From contig NZ_LKHV02000001.1 of the NCBI RefSeq assembly GCF_001431315.2, positions 2,232,001 through 2,296,000 on the forward strand: a DNA stretch of 64,000 nt. The letters run 5' to 3'. Below the pieces are notes generated by a model that saw only the letters and a program-made list of their open reading frames with translations, was not told the DNA's origin and ran no database searches. The DNA comes from Candidatus Berkiella cookevillensis. GTDB lineage: Bacteria > Pseudomonadota > Gammaproteobacteria > Berkiellales > Berkiellaceae. Position numbers and translations under genes: made by a program. Positions 27,309 through 35,484 of this stretch are shown piece after piece (within the stretch, counting starts at the first letter, position 1; the number at the start of each line of letters is the position of its first letter).

Positions 27309-28421
27309 CTACAAGATTTGCTCAGCAGCATGGTACTCATAACCTAAAGCCTGAGCAACTGCTTGATAGGTTACTTTTCCTTTGTGCACATTCAAACCAT
27401 TTTTTAAATGAATATTATCTAATAAAGCTTGTTTTGCACCTTTATTGGCAATATCAATGACAAAAGGCAATGTTGCATTATTCAAAGCAAAAGTCGAAGT
27501 ACGAGGTGCGCCACCAGGCATATTAGCAACACAATAATGCACTATACCCTCTACTTGATAGGTTGGCTCTTTATGAGTCGTTGGAATGCTGGTTTCAAAG
27601 CATCCGCCTTGATCAATAGAAACATCAACAAGCACCGCACCGCGTTTCATTTCTTTTAAGAGTGTGCGTGTTATCAATTTAGGTGCTGAACCACCAGGGA
27701 CAAGCACTGCCCCAATAACCAAATCCGCTTTTTTGACATAGCTTTCAATCGCAGCATCGGTTGCAAATATAGTATTTAAAGAAGCCCCATATTGATTGTC
27801 TAAACGGCGCAGCTGCGCGATTGATTTATCGATAACGGTTACATGAGCCTCCATACCAATGGCAATTCTCAATGCATTAGAACCAACCACACCGCCACCT
27901 AAGACAACGACATCTGCAGGAGGTACGCCTGGCACACCGCCCAGCAATACGCCACGGCCACCTTGTGCAATTTCCAAAGTATGTGCGCCAGCTTGCACCG
28001 CCATCCGCCCTGCGACTTCACTCATCGGTGCTAATAAAGGTAATCCGCCTGTTGCATCTGTAACAGTTTCATAACTAATAGCCGTACATCCAGAGGCGAG
28101 TAACAACTTGGCTTGTTCAGGATCGGGCGCTAAATGCAAAAAGGTAAACAATATTTGGTTTTCTTTGAGCATTTTGCATTCTTTAGGCTGGGGTTCTTTC
28201 ACTTTAACAATCATATCTGCGCGCGCAAATATTTCTTCTGCGGTGTCTACAACAATAGCACCTGCTTGACGATAGGCATCATCTGTTAAATCAATGGCTG
28301 CGCCTGCCCCAGCCTCTATCATAACACTGTGCCCACGAGCCACTAATTCTCTAACGCTACCCGGTGTTAAGCCAACGCGATATTCATAACTTTTAATTTC
28401 CTTTGGAACACCAATTTTCAT
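27309..28421 (-). CDS. ald: Alanine dehydrogenase
   Basis: A 370-residue NAD-dependent enzyme that oxidises L-alanine to pyruvate and ammonia (reversible). The family N-terminus MKIGVPKEIKSYEYRVGLTP carries the substrate Arg (R15). Lys and His are visible in VKVKEPQPKE and LFTFLHLAPD. The NAD Rossmann motif is VVLGGGVVGSNALRIAIGMEAHVTVID near 172-198. NATLPFVIDIANKG is near the C-terminus. Length is exactly that of the family. Divergent from the TPR operon with about 220 bases between. It could feed amino-acid carbon into central metabolism, which would suit an amino-acid-consuming intracellular lifestyle. Confidence 0.96.
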   Translation of the reverse strand: MKIGVPKEIKSYEYRVGLTPGSVRELVARGHSVMIEAGAGAAIDLTDDAYRQAGAIVVDTAEEIFARADMIVKVKEPQPKECKMLKENQILFTFLHLAPDPEQAKLLLASGCTAISYETVTDATGGLPLLAPMSEVAGRMAVQAGAHTLEIAQGGRGVLLGGVPGVPPADVVVLGGGVVGSNALRIAIGMEAHVTVIDKSIAQLRRLDNQYGASLNTIFATDAAIESYVKKADLVIGAVLVPGGSAPKLITRTLLKEMKRGAVLVDVSIDQGGCFETSIPTTHKEPTYQVEGIVHYCVANMPGGAPRTSTFALNNATLPFVIDIANKGAKQALLDNIHLKNGLNVHKGKVTYQAVAQALGYEYHAAEQIL

Positions 28422-28536
28422 TTTTCAGCTACCTTACTATATGACTTTCCTTGATGGATTATTAAAACATGTTATGGATTTGAAGAGAATGTTTGTAGAA
28501 ATAACAAATCTGAATATTTAGTTTTTCAACCAAACA

Positions 28537-28566
28537 TGGGTGTCCTAAATATTATCTTGGGTGTCC
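28537..28566. promoter_or_regulatory. Direct repeat in divergent promoter region
   Basis: TGGGTGTCC occurs at 28537-28545 and again at 28558-28566, 21 bases apart (two helical turns), each followed by a similar AT stretch. This spacing suits a regulator binding on one face of DNA between ald and the TPR operon. The regulator is unknown. Confidence 0.35.
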
Positions 28567-28639
28567 CAATAATTTAGTTGATTTAAGAACAATATTAAGT
28601 GCATTGTATAAAGTAGTTACAAAGGATCAGTCTTCGTTG

Positions 28640-29242
28640 ATGAATATGCATATAGTCAGGATAATTACTATAATAATGCTTTTGCATACAAGTTATTTAT
28701 CTGCAGGAGCCGACGAACCCCATAACTATTATTTCCCTGCGCCAGACAAATTACTTGAAAATGTTGAAAAATATCACCTACAACCAGGGATTGATAAAGT
28801 TAAAAAAGGTGAATTTGAATATGCATGGAACGAGTTTGCCTTCATATTGCATTATTTCCCTAACCATCCTCAAACACTACAATTAATCGGCGATTTAAGC
28901 TTGCAAATGGAAGACAATGCACGTGCATTGAAGTATTTTGAACGAGCGTTAAAGCTCTACCCCAATGAAGCTTCTACTTATGCACTCTATGGTGTTTTCT
29001 TACATAAAGCTGGCCAACCTGAAAAAGCCATTGAGCAATACATGCATGCACTCAAAATCGACAATCAACCTGCTGAATACCATTATAATTTAGGTCTTGC
29101 TTACTACGCGGTACATCAATTTGATAAGGCATATGATGCTGCTCAAAATGCCTATCGTCGCGGTTATCCATTACCAGGACTCAAAGACAAACTTATTAGC
29201 AAAGGTGTTTGGAAGTCAGATGCAAGCACTCAAACAGGATAA
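28640..29242 (+). CDS. Secreted tetratricopeptide-repeat protein
   Basis: About 200 residues from the ATG at 28640. The open frame begins at a TTG at 28604, but starting at 28640 gives a proper signal peptide (MNMHIVRIITIIMLLHTSYLSAGA). The mature part has at least three TPR units, for example ALKYFERALKLYPNEASTYALYGVFL, PEKAIEQYMHALKIDNQPAEYHYNLG and FDKAYDAAQNAYRRGYP. It is probably periplasmic and scaffolds proteins. Its 3' end overlaps the acyltransferase gene by 23 bases, so the two are co-translated. In polysaccharide loci such TPR proteins often help polymerisation or export. Confidence 0.78.
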   Translation: MNMHIVRIITIIMLLHTSYLSAGADEPHNYYFPAPDKLLENVEKYHLQPGIDKVKKGEFEYAWNEFAFILHYFPNHPQTLQLIGDLSLQMEDNARALKYFERALKLYPNEASTYALYGVFLHKAGQPEKAIEQYMHALKIDNQPAEYHYNLGLAYYAVHQFDKAYDAAQNAYRRGYPLPGLKDKLISKGVWKSDASTQTG

Positions 29243-30341
29243 ATCACTCTGCAATAAGTTAAAACTACAGTGGATCACCGATGCAACGACATTTTATCAA
29301 CTTAAACTGGATTGGAACAAACTGGCATCTTATTATCCCACTCAATTTTATTTTAGACATGAGTGGTTTGACAGTGCCTGGCAATGGGCGCAAACGCTTG
29401 GACAATTAAAAATTCTAACAGTCTATGATCACGATCAGCTGATTGCCATAGTACCGCTTCTCCTTAAAAATATTATTTACAAAGGTATTCCTTTCAAACA
29501 ACTCGAATTTCTCACCGTTCCTGATACACAAATGTGCGATATCATCATTTCTCCACCTTATTATGCAACTGGCACATTTATCTTAGAGTATATTCTCAAA
29601 GACAAATCCTGGGATAAATTAAAATTACACTATTTAAAACCCAATAGTCTGTTATCTCTCTTTTCTCAAATGCTCTCACAGTCTTTTACCTTGGAAGTTA
29701 CAACACAACACCCTATTGTGCGTATCAATGAGAACTGGGACAGCTTTTACGCAACTAAAGGTAGACGACTCAAAAAAGGCAATAATCTTTGCCGCAATCA
29801 TTTAGAAAAGGAAGGCACGGTAGTACTTGAAAATCTAATATATCTCCCCAAAAATGAATTATTACAGGTGATTCAACGAATTTCCCAACATAGCTGGAAG
29901 CAAAGCACACATACCACCTTTGATCAAAAAGCCCCCTACGCCTTTATCAAAAGGCTCACTGAACTTGCTTTAGAAAAGCATTGGCTGAATGTTTGGGGAT
30001 TGCGCGTCAATCATGAAATAATCGCGCTTGAATATCACATTGAATATAGTCATCAAATTTACGCACTTCGTGCAGATTATTTAACATCAAAAGCCAGTCT
30101 ATCACCAGGCACTTACTTGAACTGGAAAATATTAGAGACCCTTTTCGAACAGAAAAAATCTATTTACTACATGGGACCAGGTAAAAATACTTACAAAAAT
30201 CGTTGGCAAAATTATTTAGAAGACGTTTGGACTTTTAGCAGCTTTAATAAAACAATCTGTGGCACCCTTTTAAAAACCATTGAACAAAGCCTGATCCCAA
30301 GGCTTCGCATCATTAAAGACAAAGCCCAGATACTGACGTAA
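29220..30341 (+). CDS. GNAT/FemAB-like acyltransferase (CelD/BcsL type)
   Basis: About 373 residues from the ATG at 29220. The frame is open from 29097, but that start would lie inside the TPR gene. The layout matches the double-GNAT acyltransferases found in cellulose and exopolysaccharide loci (Acetyltransf_6, related to FemAB): FYFRHEWFDSAWQWA near residue 40, KLKILTVYDHDQLIAIVPLLL, then RRLKKGNNLCRNHLEKEG and a second domain with WGLRVNHEIIALEYHIEYSHQIYALRADY and SPGTYLNWKILETLF. It is expected to transfer an acyl or aminoacyl group to a sugar. It is the middle gene of the TPR / acyltransferase / AsnB-like operon. Confidence 0.76.
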   Translation: MQALKQDKSLCNKLKLQWITDATTFYQLKLDWNKLASYYPTQFYFRHEWFDSAWQWAQTLGQLKILTVYDHDQLIAIVPLLLKNIIYKGIPFKQLEFLTVPDTQMCDIIISPPYYATGTFILEYILKDKSWDKLKLHYLKPNSLLSLFSQMLSQSFTLEVTTQHPIVRINENWDSFYATKGRRLKKGNNLCRNHLEKEGTVVLENLIYLPKNELLQVIQRISQHSWKQSTHTTFDQKAPYAFIKRLTELALEKHWLNVWGLRVNHEIIALEYHIEYSHQIYALRADYLTSKASLSPGTYLNWKILETLFEQKKSIYYMGPGKNTYKNRWQNYLEDVWTFSSFNKTICGTLLKTIEQSLIPRLRIIKDKAQILT

Positions 30342-30358
30342 CAAGAATAAGACAGAAA

Positions 30359-32257
30359 ATGAATAAATTATTTGGCTGGATGGGTAATCGTCAAACAGAA
30401 AATCAAATAGAAGTGCAGATCAAAAATCATTCACATCATGCACCTTTCCGCACAATGCTGCTGCAAAATAGTGCGATTGGTTACGATCAAGACAACATCG
30501 CTATTTTAAAAAATGATCAGGCACTGATTGCATGCATCGGAAGCGCTTATCTAAAAAATAATATTTACTATCCTAATGATGCAGAAAAAAATCTTGAAGC
30601 CATACTTGAGCAATATTTACATCTGGGGCCTCAAATTACCCATCAGCTTGAAGGGCAATATCTATTGCTGATACTGCGACCACAAATACAAGAAGTTTTT
30701 ATTGTGCAAGACAAATTAGGCACTCATCCAATATTTTACAGCAAAAATCACCAAGGCTTATTTTTTGGAAATCACCTTAGACCTTTTAGCAAAATTTTAC
30801 AGTTGAAAGATAATATATCCACAGATGCTTTATATCATTACTTGTATTATCACAATATTCCAAGACCTTTATGTATTTATCAAAAATTCTCCAGCATTTT
30901 ACCAGGACACTATTTAATCTTTCAAAATGAGCATTTACAAATACTCCCCTATTGGCACCCGACTTATGTAGAACATGCCACAATAAGCACTGCTCAAAAA
31001 CAATCTGAGCTGCACGCTCACTTAAGAGAATCTGTGCAAAAAAGTATAACGCATCAAAATGCCGGCGTCTTTCTCAGTGGCGGTATCGATAGTACCAGTG
31101 TATTGGCAATGATGAGCGAGCAAACACAAGCACCTGTTGATGCCTTTACCATTGGTTTTGATGTGGATAATTATGATGAAGTATTTTATGCAAAAACAGC
31201 AGCAAAGGCTTATAAAGCCAATCACCATATCTACTATTTGCAAGCTGAAGATATTATTCATTGTTTTGATAATTTGCAGGATTCGCTTTCGCAGCCCTTT
31301 GGTAATGCTTCGATTATTCCAACTTATTATTGCGCTAAAATGGCACAAGAACAGAATATTTCTTTGTTATTAGCCGGGGATGGTGGAGATGAACTCTTTG
31401 GTGGCAATGCACGCTATGCCAAACAACGATTACTCTCTTATTATCATTTGATACCTAAATTCTTTAGGAAAAATCTGATAGAGATACTTGATCAAAAACT
31501 ATCTCCCTTAAAGAAAATATCGCTTATTAGCAAAATATCAAGCTACATTGAGCAGGCAAATACATCTATGCCGGCGCGTATGGAATCCTATAATCTCTTA
31601 AATCACATTGGTAATCAGACTTTATTACATCCAGATATGATGGCGCAGATAAACATGCATGCACCCCTGCAATTACTCAGTCATTATTATGCTCAGGTTG
31701 ATGCCAAAACAATGCTGGGAAAAATGTTGGGGACGGATTTGAAATTTACTTTAACAGACAGCGATCTTGTCAAAGTCCGCAACGCTTGCCAGCTTGCGAA
31801 CATAAACGTAAATTTTCCATTTTTACAAGCACCCCTCATCGATTTTTCTTTGCAGTTATCCGATAAAGACAAAGTAAGTGGCAGGCATTTAAGATATTTT
31901 TATAAAAAGGCCATACAGGCTTATATTCCTTCTTCTATTATACAAAAACAAAAACACGGCTTTGGTATGCCCTATGGATTGTGGCTGCTTAGCAATCAAA
32001 AACTCAAAGACTTTAGTTTCGAGCGGCTCCACGCATTTAAACATCGTTCTATTATTAAAGCTTCTTTCATAGAGAGTCTTACTCAGAATCTTATTCATCA
32101 ACATCCCAGCTATTATGGTGTATTGTGCTGGATCTTCTTAATGTTAGAAGGATGGTTAGACAAACATGAACACCCTCAAAATGAATATGAACTCGTTTTT
32201 AAGCATCATAGTGCTTCCCCCATTACACCCACTACATTAGAGAAGCATCCAAATTAA
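30359..32257 (+). CDS. Asparagine-synthetase-like protein lacking the N-terminal Cys
   Basis: A 632-residue AsnB homologue. The C-terminal half has the ATP-pyrophosphatase loop FLSGGIDSTSVLAM (around residue 237-250) and LLAGDGGDELFGGNARY, so it can probably activate a carboxylate as acyl-adenylate. The N-terminal glutaminase domain is present in outline, but the protein begins MNKLFGWMG instead of MCGI; the nucleophilic Cys2 is absent. It should therefore be unable to hydrolyse glutamine and would use free ammonia or another amine. It is 17 bases behind the acyltransferase gene, consistent with a role in amide or ester decoration of a polymer. A second AsnB with intact Cys2 is at 44337-46274. 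Confidence 0.86.
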   Translation: MNKLFGWMGNRQTENQIEVQIKNHSHHAPFRTMLLQNSAIGYDQDNIAILKNDQALIACIGSAYLKNNIYYPNDAEKNLEAILEQYLHLGPQITHQLEGQYLLLILRPQIQEVFIVQDKLGTHPIFYSKNHQGLFFGNHLRPFSKILQLKDNISTDALYHYLYYHNIPRPLCIYQKFSSILPGHYLIFQNEHLQILPYWHPTYVEHATISTAQKQSELHAHLRESVQKSITHQNAGVFLSGGIDSTSVLAMMSEQTQAPVDAFTIGFDVDNYDEVFYAKTAAKAYKANHHIYYLQAEDIIHCFDNLQDSLSQPFGNASIIPTYYCAKMAQEQNISLLLAGDGGDELFGGNARYAKQRLLSYYHLIPKFFRKNLIEILDQKLSPLKKISLISKISSYIEQANTSMPARMESYNLLNHIGNQTLLHPDMMAQINMHAPLQLLSHYYAQVDAKTMLGKMLGTDLKFTLTDSDLVKVRNACQLANINVNFPFLQAPLIDFSLQLSDKDKVSGRHLRYFYKKAIQAYIPSSIIQKQKHGFGMPYGLWLLSNQKLKDFSFERLHAFKHRSIIKASFIESLTQNLIHQHPSYYGVLCWIFLMLEGWLDKHEHPQNEYELVFKHHSASPITPTTLEKHPN

Positions 32258-32347
32258 CTCTAAAATAGCCCTATTCAGGGTTATCTTCACCATATGCGCC
32301 ACTCATACAACAGATAAAACCACTTATCATTTTTTGCTGAAATATGT

Positions 32348-32374
32348 TTGAACTTTGCAAGCTGGCTAGATAAT
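32348..32374 (+). promoter_or_regulatory. Possible promoter of the 289-residue orphan gene
   Basis: TTGAAC at 32348-32353 and GATAAT at 32369-32374, 15-base spacing, 44 bases before the ATG at 32418. The spacing is short, so confidence is modest. Confidence 0.4.
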
Positions 32375-32417
32375 ATGCTGGGAGTTTTCAACCACAATCA
32401 ATATGAGGCAATTAATT

Positions 32418-33287
32418 ATGAAACGCGGAATATCTGCATTAGACAATAACGACCAAGATCTAGGTTCTGTTGATACACCAGAACAAATCGCAGATCGCCC
32501 CAAAGTACGCGCAAGAAGCAAAAGTCTTAGGAATACAGTAGTAGCTGGTGGTCTTACAACTGCAGGCTGGGCAGGTGGTGCATTAGCACTATCAAGCGCA
32601 CCTCTCACTGCACCTTTAGTACTCGGAACGGTTGGTATCGCTGGTGTACAAGTAGGTGGCATCATGTTGGCTGGCTATGCTGGTTATAAAACAATAGAAG
32701 GCGTTGGCCGCCTTGGCTATAAAGCAGCGTCAGGTGTTACAAGCATGTTTGGCAACTACTTCAACAGAAATACAAATGCACAAGAAGTAGCGCAAGAAGT
32801 AGCAGAGGTACTTGCAGACAATAGTATGGACGTTCAAGCAGAACAAACTGTTGAACAACAAGAAGTAGCGCAAGAAGTACTTGCAGACAATGGTGTGGAA
32901 ACTCAAGTCGAAGAAGTACTCGTAGAACAACCTACTAAACGCCGCAAACTTGTAGAAGAAGCAGAAACAGAAGAAACGACTTATCAAGGTAATCTTGTGA
33001 GTGTGAATTTACAAATTGCAGCATTAAGATCAGAGCTAAAGAACTGCAAAACGCTTTTTAATGCATTTGATAAAGAAGCAGAAAAATTCCAAGATGCTCA
33101 ATTTGAAAACGGTACCCTAGCAGCGGAACAACCTGGTAGAAACAAATTACAGTTTTTACGTTGGGAATTGAAGAAATTAGGTGAATTAAGTGAAACTGGT
33201 TCTAAGCTTCAACCAAGACTCAAAAAAGAGATTACTAACCAAGTAACGGACAAAATTTCTAAAGCATCGAACAAGCCCAAAATCTAA
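32418..33287 (+). CDS. Orphan protein with membrane hairpin, tandem acidic repeats and a KRRK cluster
   Basis: About 289 residues from the ATG at 32418, which has GAGG 10 bases upstream (an ATG at 32403 is also in frame). Residues about 40-95 form two Gly/Ala-rich hydrophobic segments (TVVAGGLTTAGWAGGALAL and LVLGTVGIAGVQVGGIMLAG). An acidic low-complexity section has a 78-base tandem duplication (units begin at 32781 and 32859, both QEVAQEV...LADN). Then comes PTKRRKLVEE (32931 onward), which resembles a classical nuclear localisation signal. The C-terminal third is helical. No homologue is recognised. The mix of membrane hairpin, acidic repeat and basic cluster would suit a secreted effector, but this is inference. 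Confidence 0.7.
   Translation: MKRGISALDNNDQDLGSVDTPEQIADRPKVRARSKSLRNTVVAGGLTTAGWAGGALALSSAPLTAPLVLGTVGIAGVQVGGIMLAGYAGYKTIEGVGRLGYKAASGVTSMFGNYFNRNTNAQEVAQEVAEVLADNSMDVQAEQTVEQQEVAQEVLADNGVETQVEEVLVEQPTKRRKLVEEAETEETTYQGNLVSVNLQIAALRSELKNCKTLFNAFDKEAEKFQDAQFENGTLAAEQPGRNKLQFLRWELKKLGELSETGSKLQPRLKKEITNQVTDKISKASNKPKI
32781..32936 (+). repeat. Tandem duplication inside the orphan gene
   Basis: CAAGAAGTAGCGCAAGAAG occurs at 32781 and again at 32859, giving a 78-base (26-codon) unit present about twice. The second unit has a short internal deletion before LADN. The units remain in frame. Confidence 0.7.
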
Positions 33288-33315
33288 ACGGCTGCTTTAG
33301 ATCGCTCTCATAAAC

Positions 33316-33350
33316 GCCATCACTATCCTACCCCCTAAGGTAGTGATGGC
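33316..33350. terminator. Hairpin after the orphan gene
   Basis: Perfect 10-base arms GCCATCACTA (33316-33325) and TAGTGATGGC (33341-33350) 28 bases after the stop. There is no long T-run after it, so it may be a terminator or a transcript-stabilising stem. The rest of the 333-base gap up to 33620 holds only a weak small frame. Confidence 0.5.
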
Positions 33351-33444
33351 TCCTATCTTAAAGCCCACAATCTTTTATCTCTTTTTCCAAGTCAGTAAAG
33401 ACTAAAAATCTTAAGCAAAGAATAGATCTTAGATAACTCATTTT

Positions 33445-33609
33445 ATGTTCAGTATAACGCTTACTCAGGATATCCAAGAAATTCAGCTTGAGAACTTGGC
33501 TATTATACTAGTAATCTCGGTCTTTATTACAAGCAAGCCATTTCTATTCGTTTGTCTGACTATTTTTAATATGTCTTACTGGATATCCCCTTTAGCAAAC
33601 AAACATTGA
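33445..33609 (+). CDS. Weak small hydrophobic frame
   Basis: A 54-codon ATG-to-TGA frame with a hydrophobic core (LAIILVISVFITSKPFLFVCL) that ends 11 bases before the next gene. No ribosome binding site precedes it and no family is recognised. It could be a small membrane protein or chance. Confidence 0.2.
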   Translation: MFSITLTQDIQEIQLENLAIILVISVFITSKPFLFVCLTIFNMSYWISPLANKH

Positions 33610-33620
33610 CAAGGAATGTC

Positions 33621-34310
33621 ATGAGTAAATCAACTGAAGGTGTAGTTATACCAAGCAATCAAAACCGTAGTTTTCACATACTACCAGAGCACATCGAGCA
33701 GGAATTGAGCGCAGCTCATATCCCATTGGCTTCGCTTCTAAAAATTGCTCGCTCGCAATTTGTACAGGATGTGAAAAAAGCGATTGGTGTTATAGCCAAT
33801 CAAAGCCTGCCACTCAGTGTTGTTCCTGCCTTAGAAGCGGTATTGTTAGAAAGCGATCATTATCTTGAGCACGGTAATGAATCTTCTTTTGTTCATACTT
33901 GTGAACGCGCTATCCACGTCTGTGGTCAAGGATGGAATTATCTCAGTTATTGGGTTTCGACAGAACAAAGCACTTGCTACTCAATTTTTTGGGGACTCAA
34001 GGCTGCCATCGAAAAACATAACAAATACATGGTAATGTACCAAGGATCTAAAAATGATGGACAGCCTAAAAACGATCCTTTTTTACCTAAGAAAGAAAAC
34101 AATAATATTGCTCAACTGCTAGAATGGAGAAAAAAGCTTTTAGCTAAGGCTTCACACCAGCAAGCGCCAAGTAAGTTGATGGATATTTTAAAAGCGAAAG
34201 CCAAGAAATTTCAAGAAAACTTACACAATAATCTTTCGTCCAATAGCGCTCATGGATTAGATCGCTATTTATATGTGCGACAGAAGGTTAGATCAGAAAA
34301 ACAAAAGTAG
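33621..34310 (+). CDS. Orphan 229-residue protein
   Basis: Unrecognised. The ATG at 33621 has AAGGA 7 bases upstream and is preferred over a TTG at 33606. The protein is soluble, without signal peptide, mainly helical; the middle has three Cys and several Trp/Tyr (HTCERAIHVCGQGWNYLSYWVSTEQSTCYSIFW in two parts, around residues 93-125). The C-terminus is strongly basic (KAKAKKFQENL, ending RSEKQK). It lies next to another orphan gene of similar character. A cytoplasmic or secreted role cannot be decided from the sequence. Confidence 0.68.
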   Translation: MSKSTEGVVIPSNQNRSFHILPEHIEQELSAAHIPLASLLKIARSQFVQDVKKAIGVIANQSLPLSVVPALEAVLLESDHYLEHGNESSFVHTCERAIHVCGQGWNYLSYWVSTEQSTCYSIFWGLKAAIEKHNKYMVMYQGSKNDGQPKNDPFLPKKENNNIAQLLEWRKKLLAKASHQQAPSKLMDILKAKAKKFQENLHNNLSSNSAHGLDRYLYVRQKVRSEKQK

Positions 34311-34407
34311 AAGTTGTATGTATGCAGATGTTGATTTATGGCTCTTTATATAAAACAATAATAACCATAAAACAAAAATAAAACTTATCAATACTTCTCT
34401 TTTTCCT

Positions 34408-34447
34408 GCGTCTCTTATACATCATTGCAGAAGATTATAAGAGACGC
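34408..34447. terminator. Hairpin between convergent genes
   Basis: Perfect 12-base arms GCGTCTCTTATA (34408-34419) and TATAAGAGACGC (34436-34447) between the orphan gene and the convergent deacetylase gene. No clear T-run flanks it on either strand, so efficiency is uncertain. Confidence 0.55.
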
Positions 34448-34477
34448 TCCTAAGTAAAGCCATCACCTATACTATAG

Positions 34478-35467
34478 TCACAGCGCATGTATTTTATTGG
34501 GTATAGTCTTCCTATTCATACGATATTGTGTCATACGCAGCATAAATTTAAATGCACTTTTATCCCATGGTGTAAAGCGAGGTAATTGAAATTTATCTTG
34601 CATTCTGGTTGCAGCACCCCACCACGTTGAACAAGCAGCATCAAAACCAATATTTTTAACCATCTTACAATGAATAGAGGAATAATCTCTTGTTGGACAA
34701 CCATTCGGATAAGCAAAATATTTGAGCCTTTCTTGAATCAGCGCTTCCAATACCTCTTTGCTTTGACCAATTTCATTTCTGGCTGCTTCAGGACTAATGC
34801 TATTTAAAATAGGATGTGTAACCGTGTGTGCGCCTATTTCCATGCCTTTGCGGTGCAAGGTCACAACCGACTCCTCTGTCATCATCATATGTGGCAATTG
34901 ACATTGGCTTTCTTCGACTATTTTATCCACAATGAGCATTCTATTTTGAGGTGGCAAATATTTAAGCTGATTCACCAGCCTGTAAATTGCTTTAACTTTT
35001 TGCTGTTCATTAAATAATGAATATTGCGATAACCCAATGGATCGCAGATCCAACTCATGCACTTTCATGTTACGCACACTTTCTATGATGGCATCATTCC
35101 ACATAATGCCATCTCTCAAAAATTTCGTTGCGATAAAAAAAACGGCAGATAATTTATATTTCTCTAAAATCGGCAACGCTACAGAAAGATTATCTTCATA
35201 ACCATCATCAAAAGTGATACAAACAGCCTGAGGCGGTAAAGAACCTTTCTCAAGGCGCTCTAAGCCTTCACTCAGTGACAGTACATTATAATAGCGCGAT
35301 AATATACGCATTTGCTCATCAAATTGCACAGCTGCAATTTCCCAGGGTCTTAAGGGATCCAGCTCTGCCAAAACCCGATGATAAAGTAATATCTGTAATT
35401 TACCAAAACGCCCTCCTGGAGAAATCATACCTAAGCTTTGACGCAGAACTGTTGAATAGCTGCTCAT
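34478..35467 (-). CDS. Polysaccharide deacetylase (NodB family)
   Basis: A 329-residue carbohydrate esterase family 4 enzyme that removes N- or O-acetyl groups from a polysaccharide. Catalytic motif 1 is TFDDGYEDN with Asp87-Asp88; motif 2 is His214-xxx-His218 (GAHTVTHP); FAYPNG gives motif 3. There is no obvious signal peptide, so it may act on the inner-membrane lipid-linked intermediate. It is the distal gene of the leftward exopolysaccharide cluster, 17 bases after the O-antigen-ligase-like gene. Differs from the DUF3473-type deacetylase at 51404. Confidence 0.9.
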   Translation of the reverse strand: MSSYSTVLRQSLGMISPGGRFGKLQILLYHRVLAELDPLRPWEIAAVQFDEQMRILSRYYNVLSLSEGLERLEKGSLPPQAVCITFDDGYEDNLSVALPILEKYKLSAVFFIATKFLRDGIMWNDAIIESVRNMKVHELDLRSIGLSQYSLFNEQQKVKAIYRLVNQLKYLPPQNRMLIVDKIVEESQCQLPHMMMTEESVVTLHRKGMEIGAHTVTHPILNSISPEAARNEIGQSKEVLEALIQERLKYFAYPNGCPTRDYSSIHCKMVKNIGFDAACSTWWGAATRMQDKFQLPRFTPWDKSAFKFMLRMTQYRMNRKTIPNKIHAL

Positions 35468-35484
35468 ATCATTTTTCTCAACAT

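Noticed and set aside
29097-29219. Long N-terminal extension of the CelD-like acyltransferase
   Set aside because: It would overlap the TPR gene by 146 bases and has no family similarity; ATG 29220 is preferred.
30359-32257. Lasso-peptide cyclase, suggested by the AsnB-like protein without Cys2
   Set aside because: No precursor peptide, leader-binding protein or B-type protease lies nearby; neighbours are a TPR protein and an acyltransferase.
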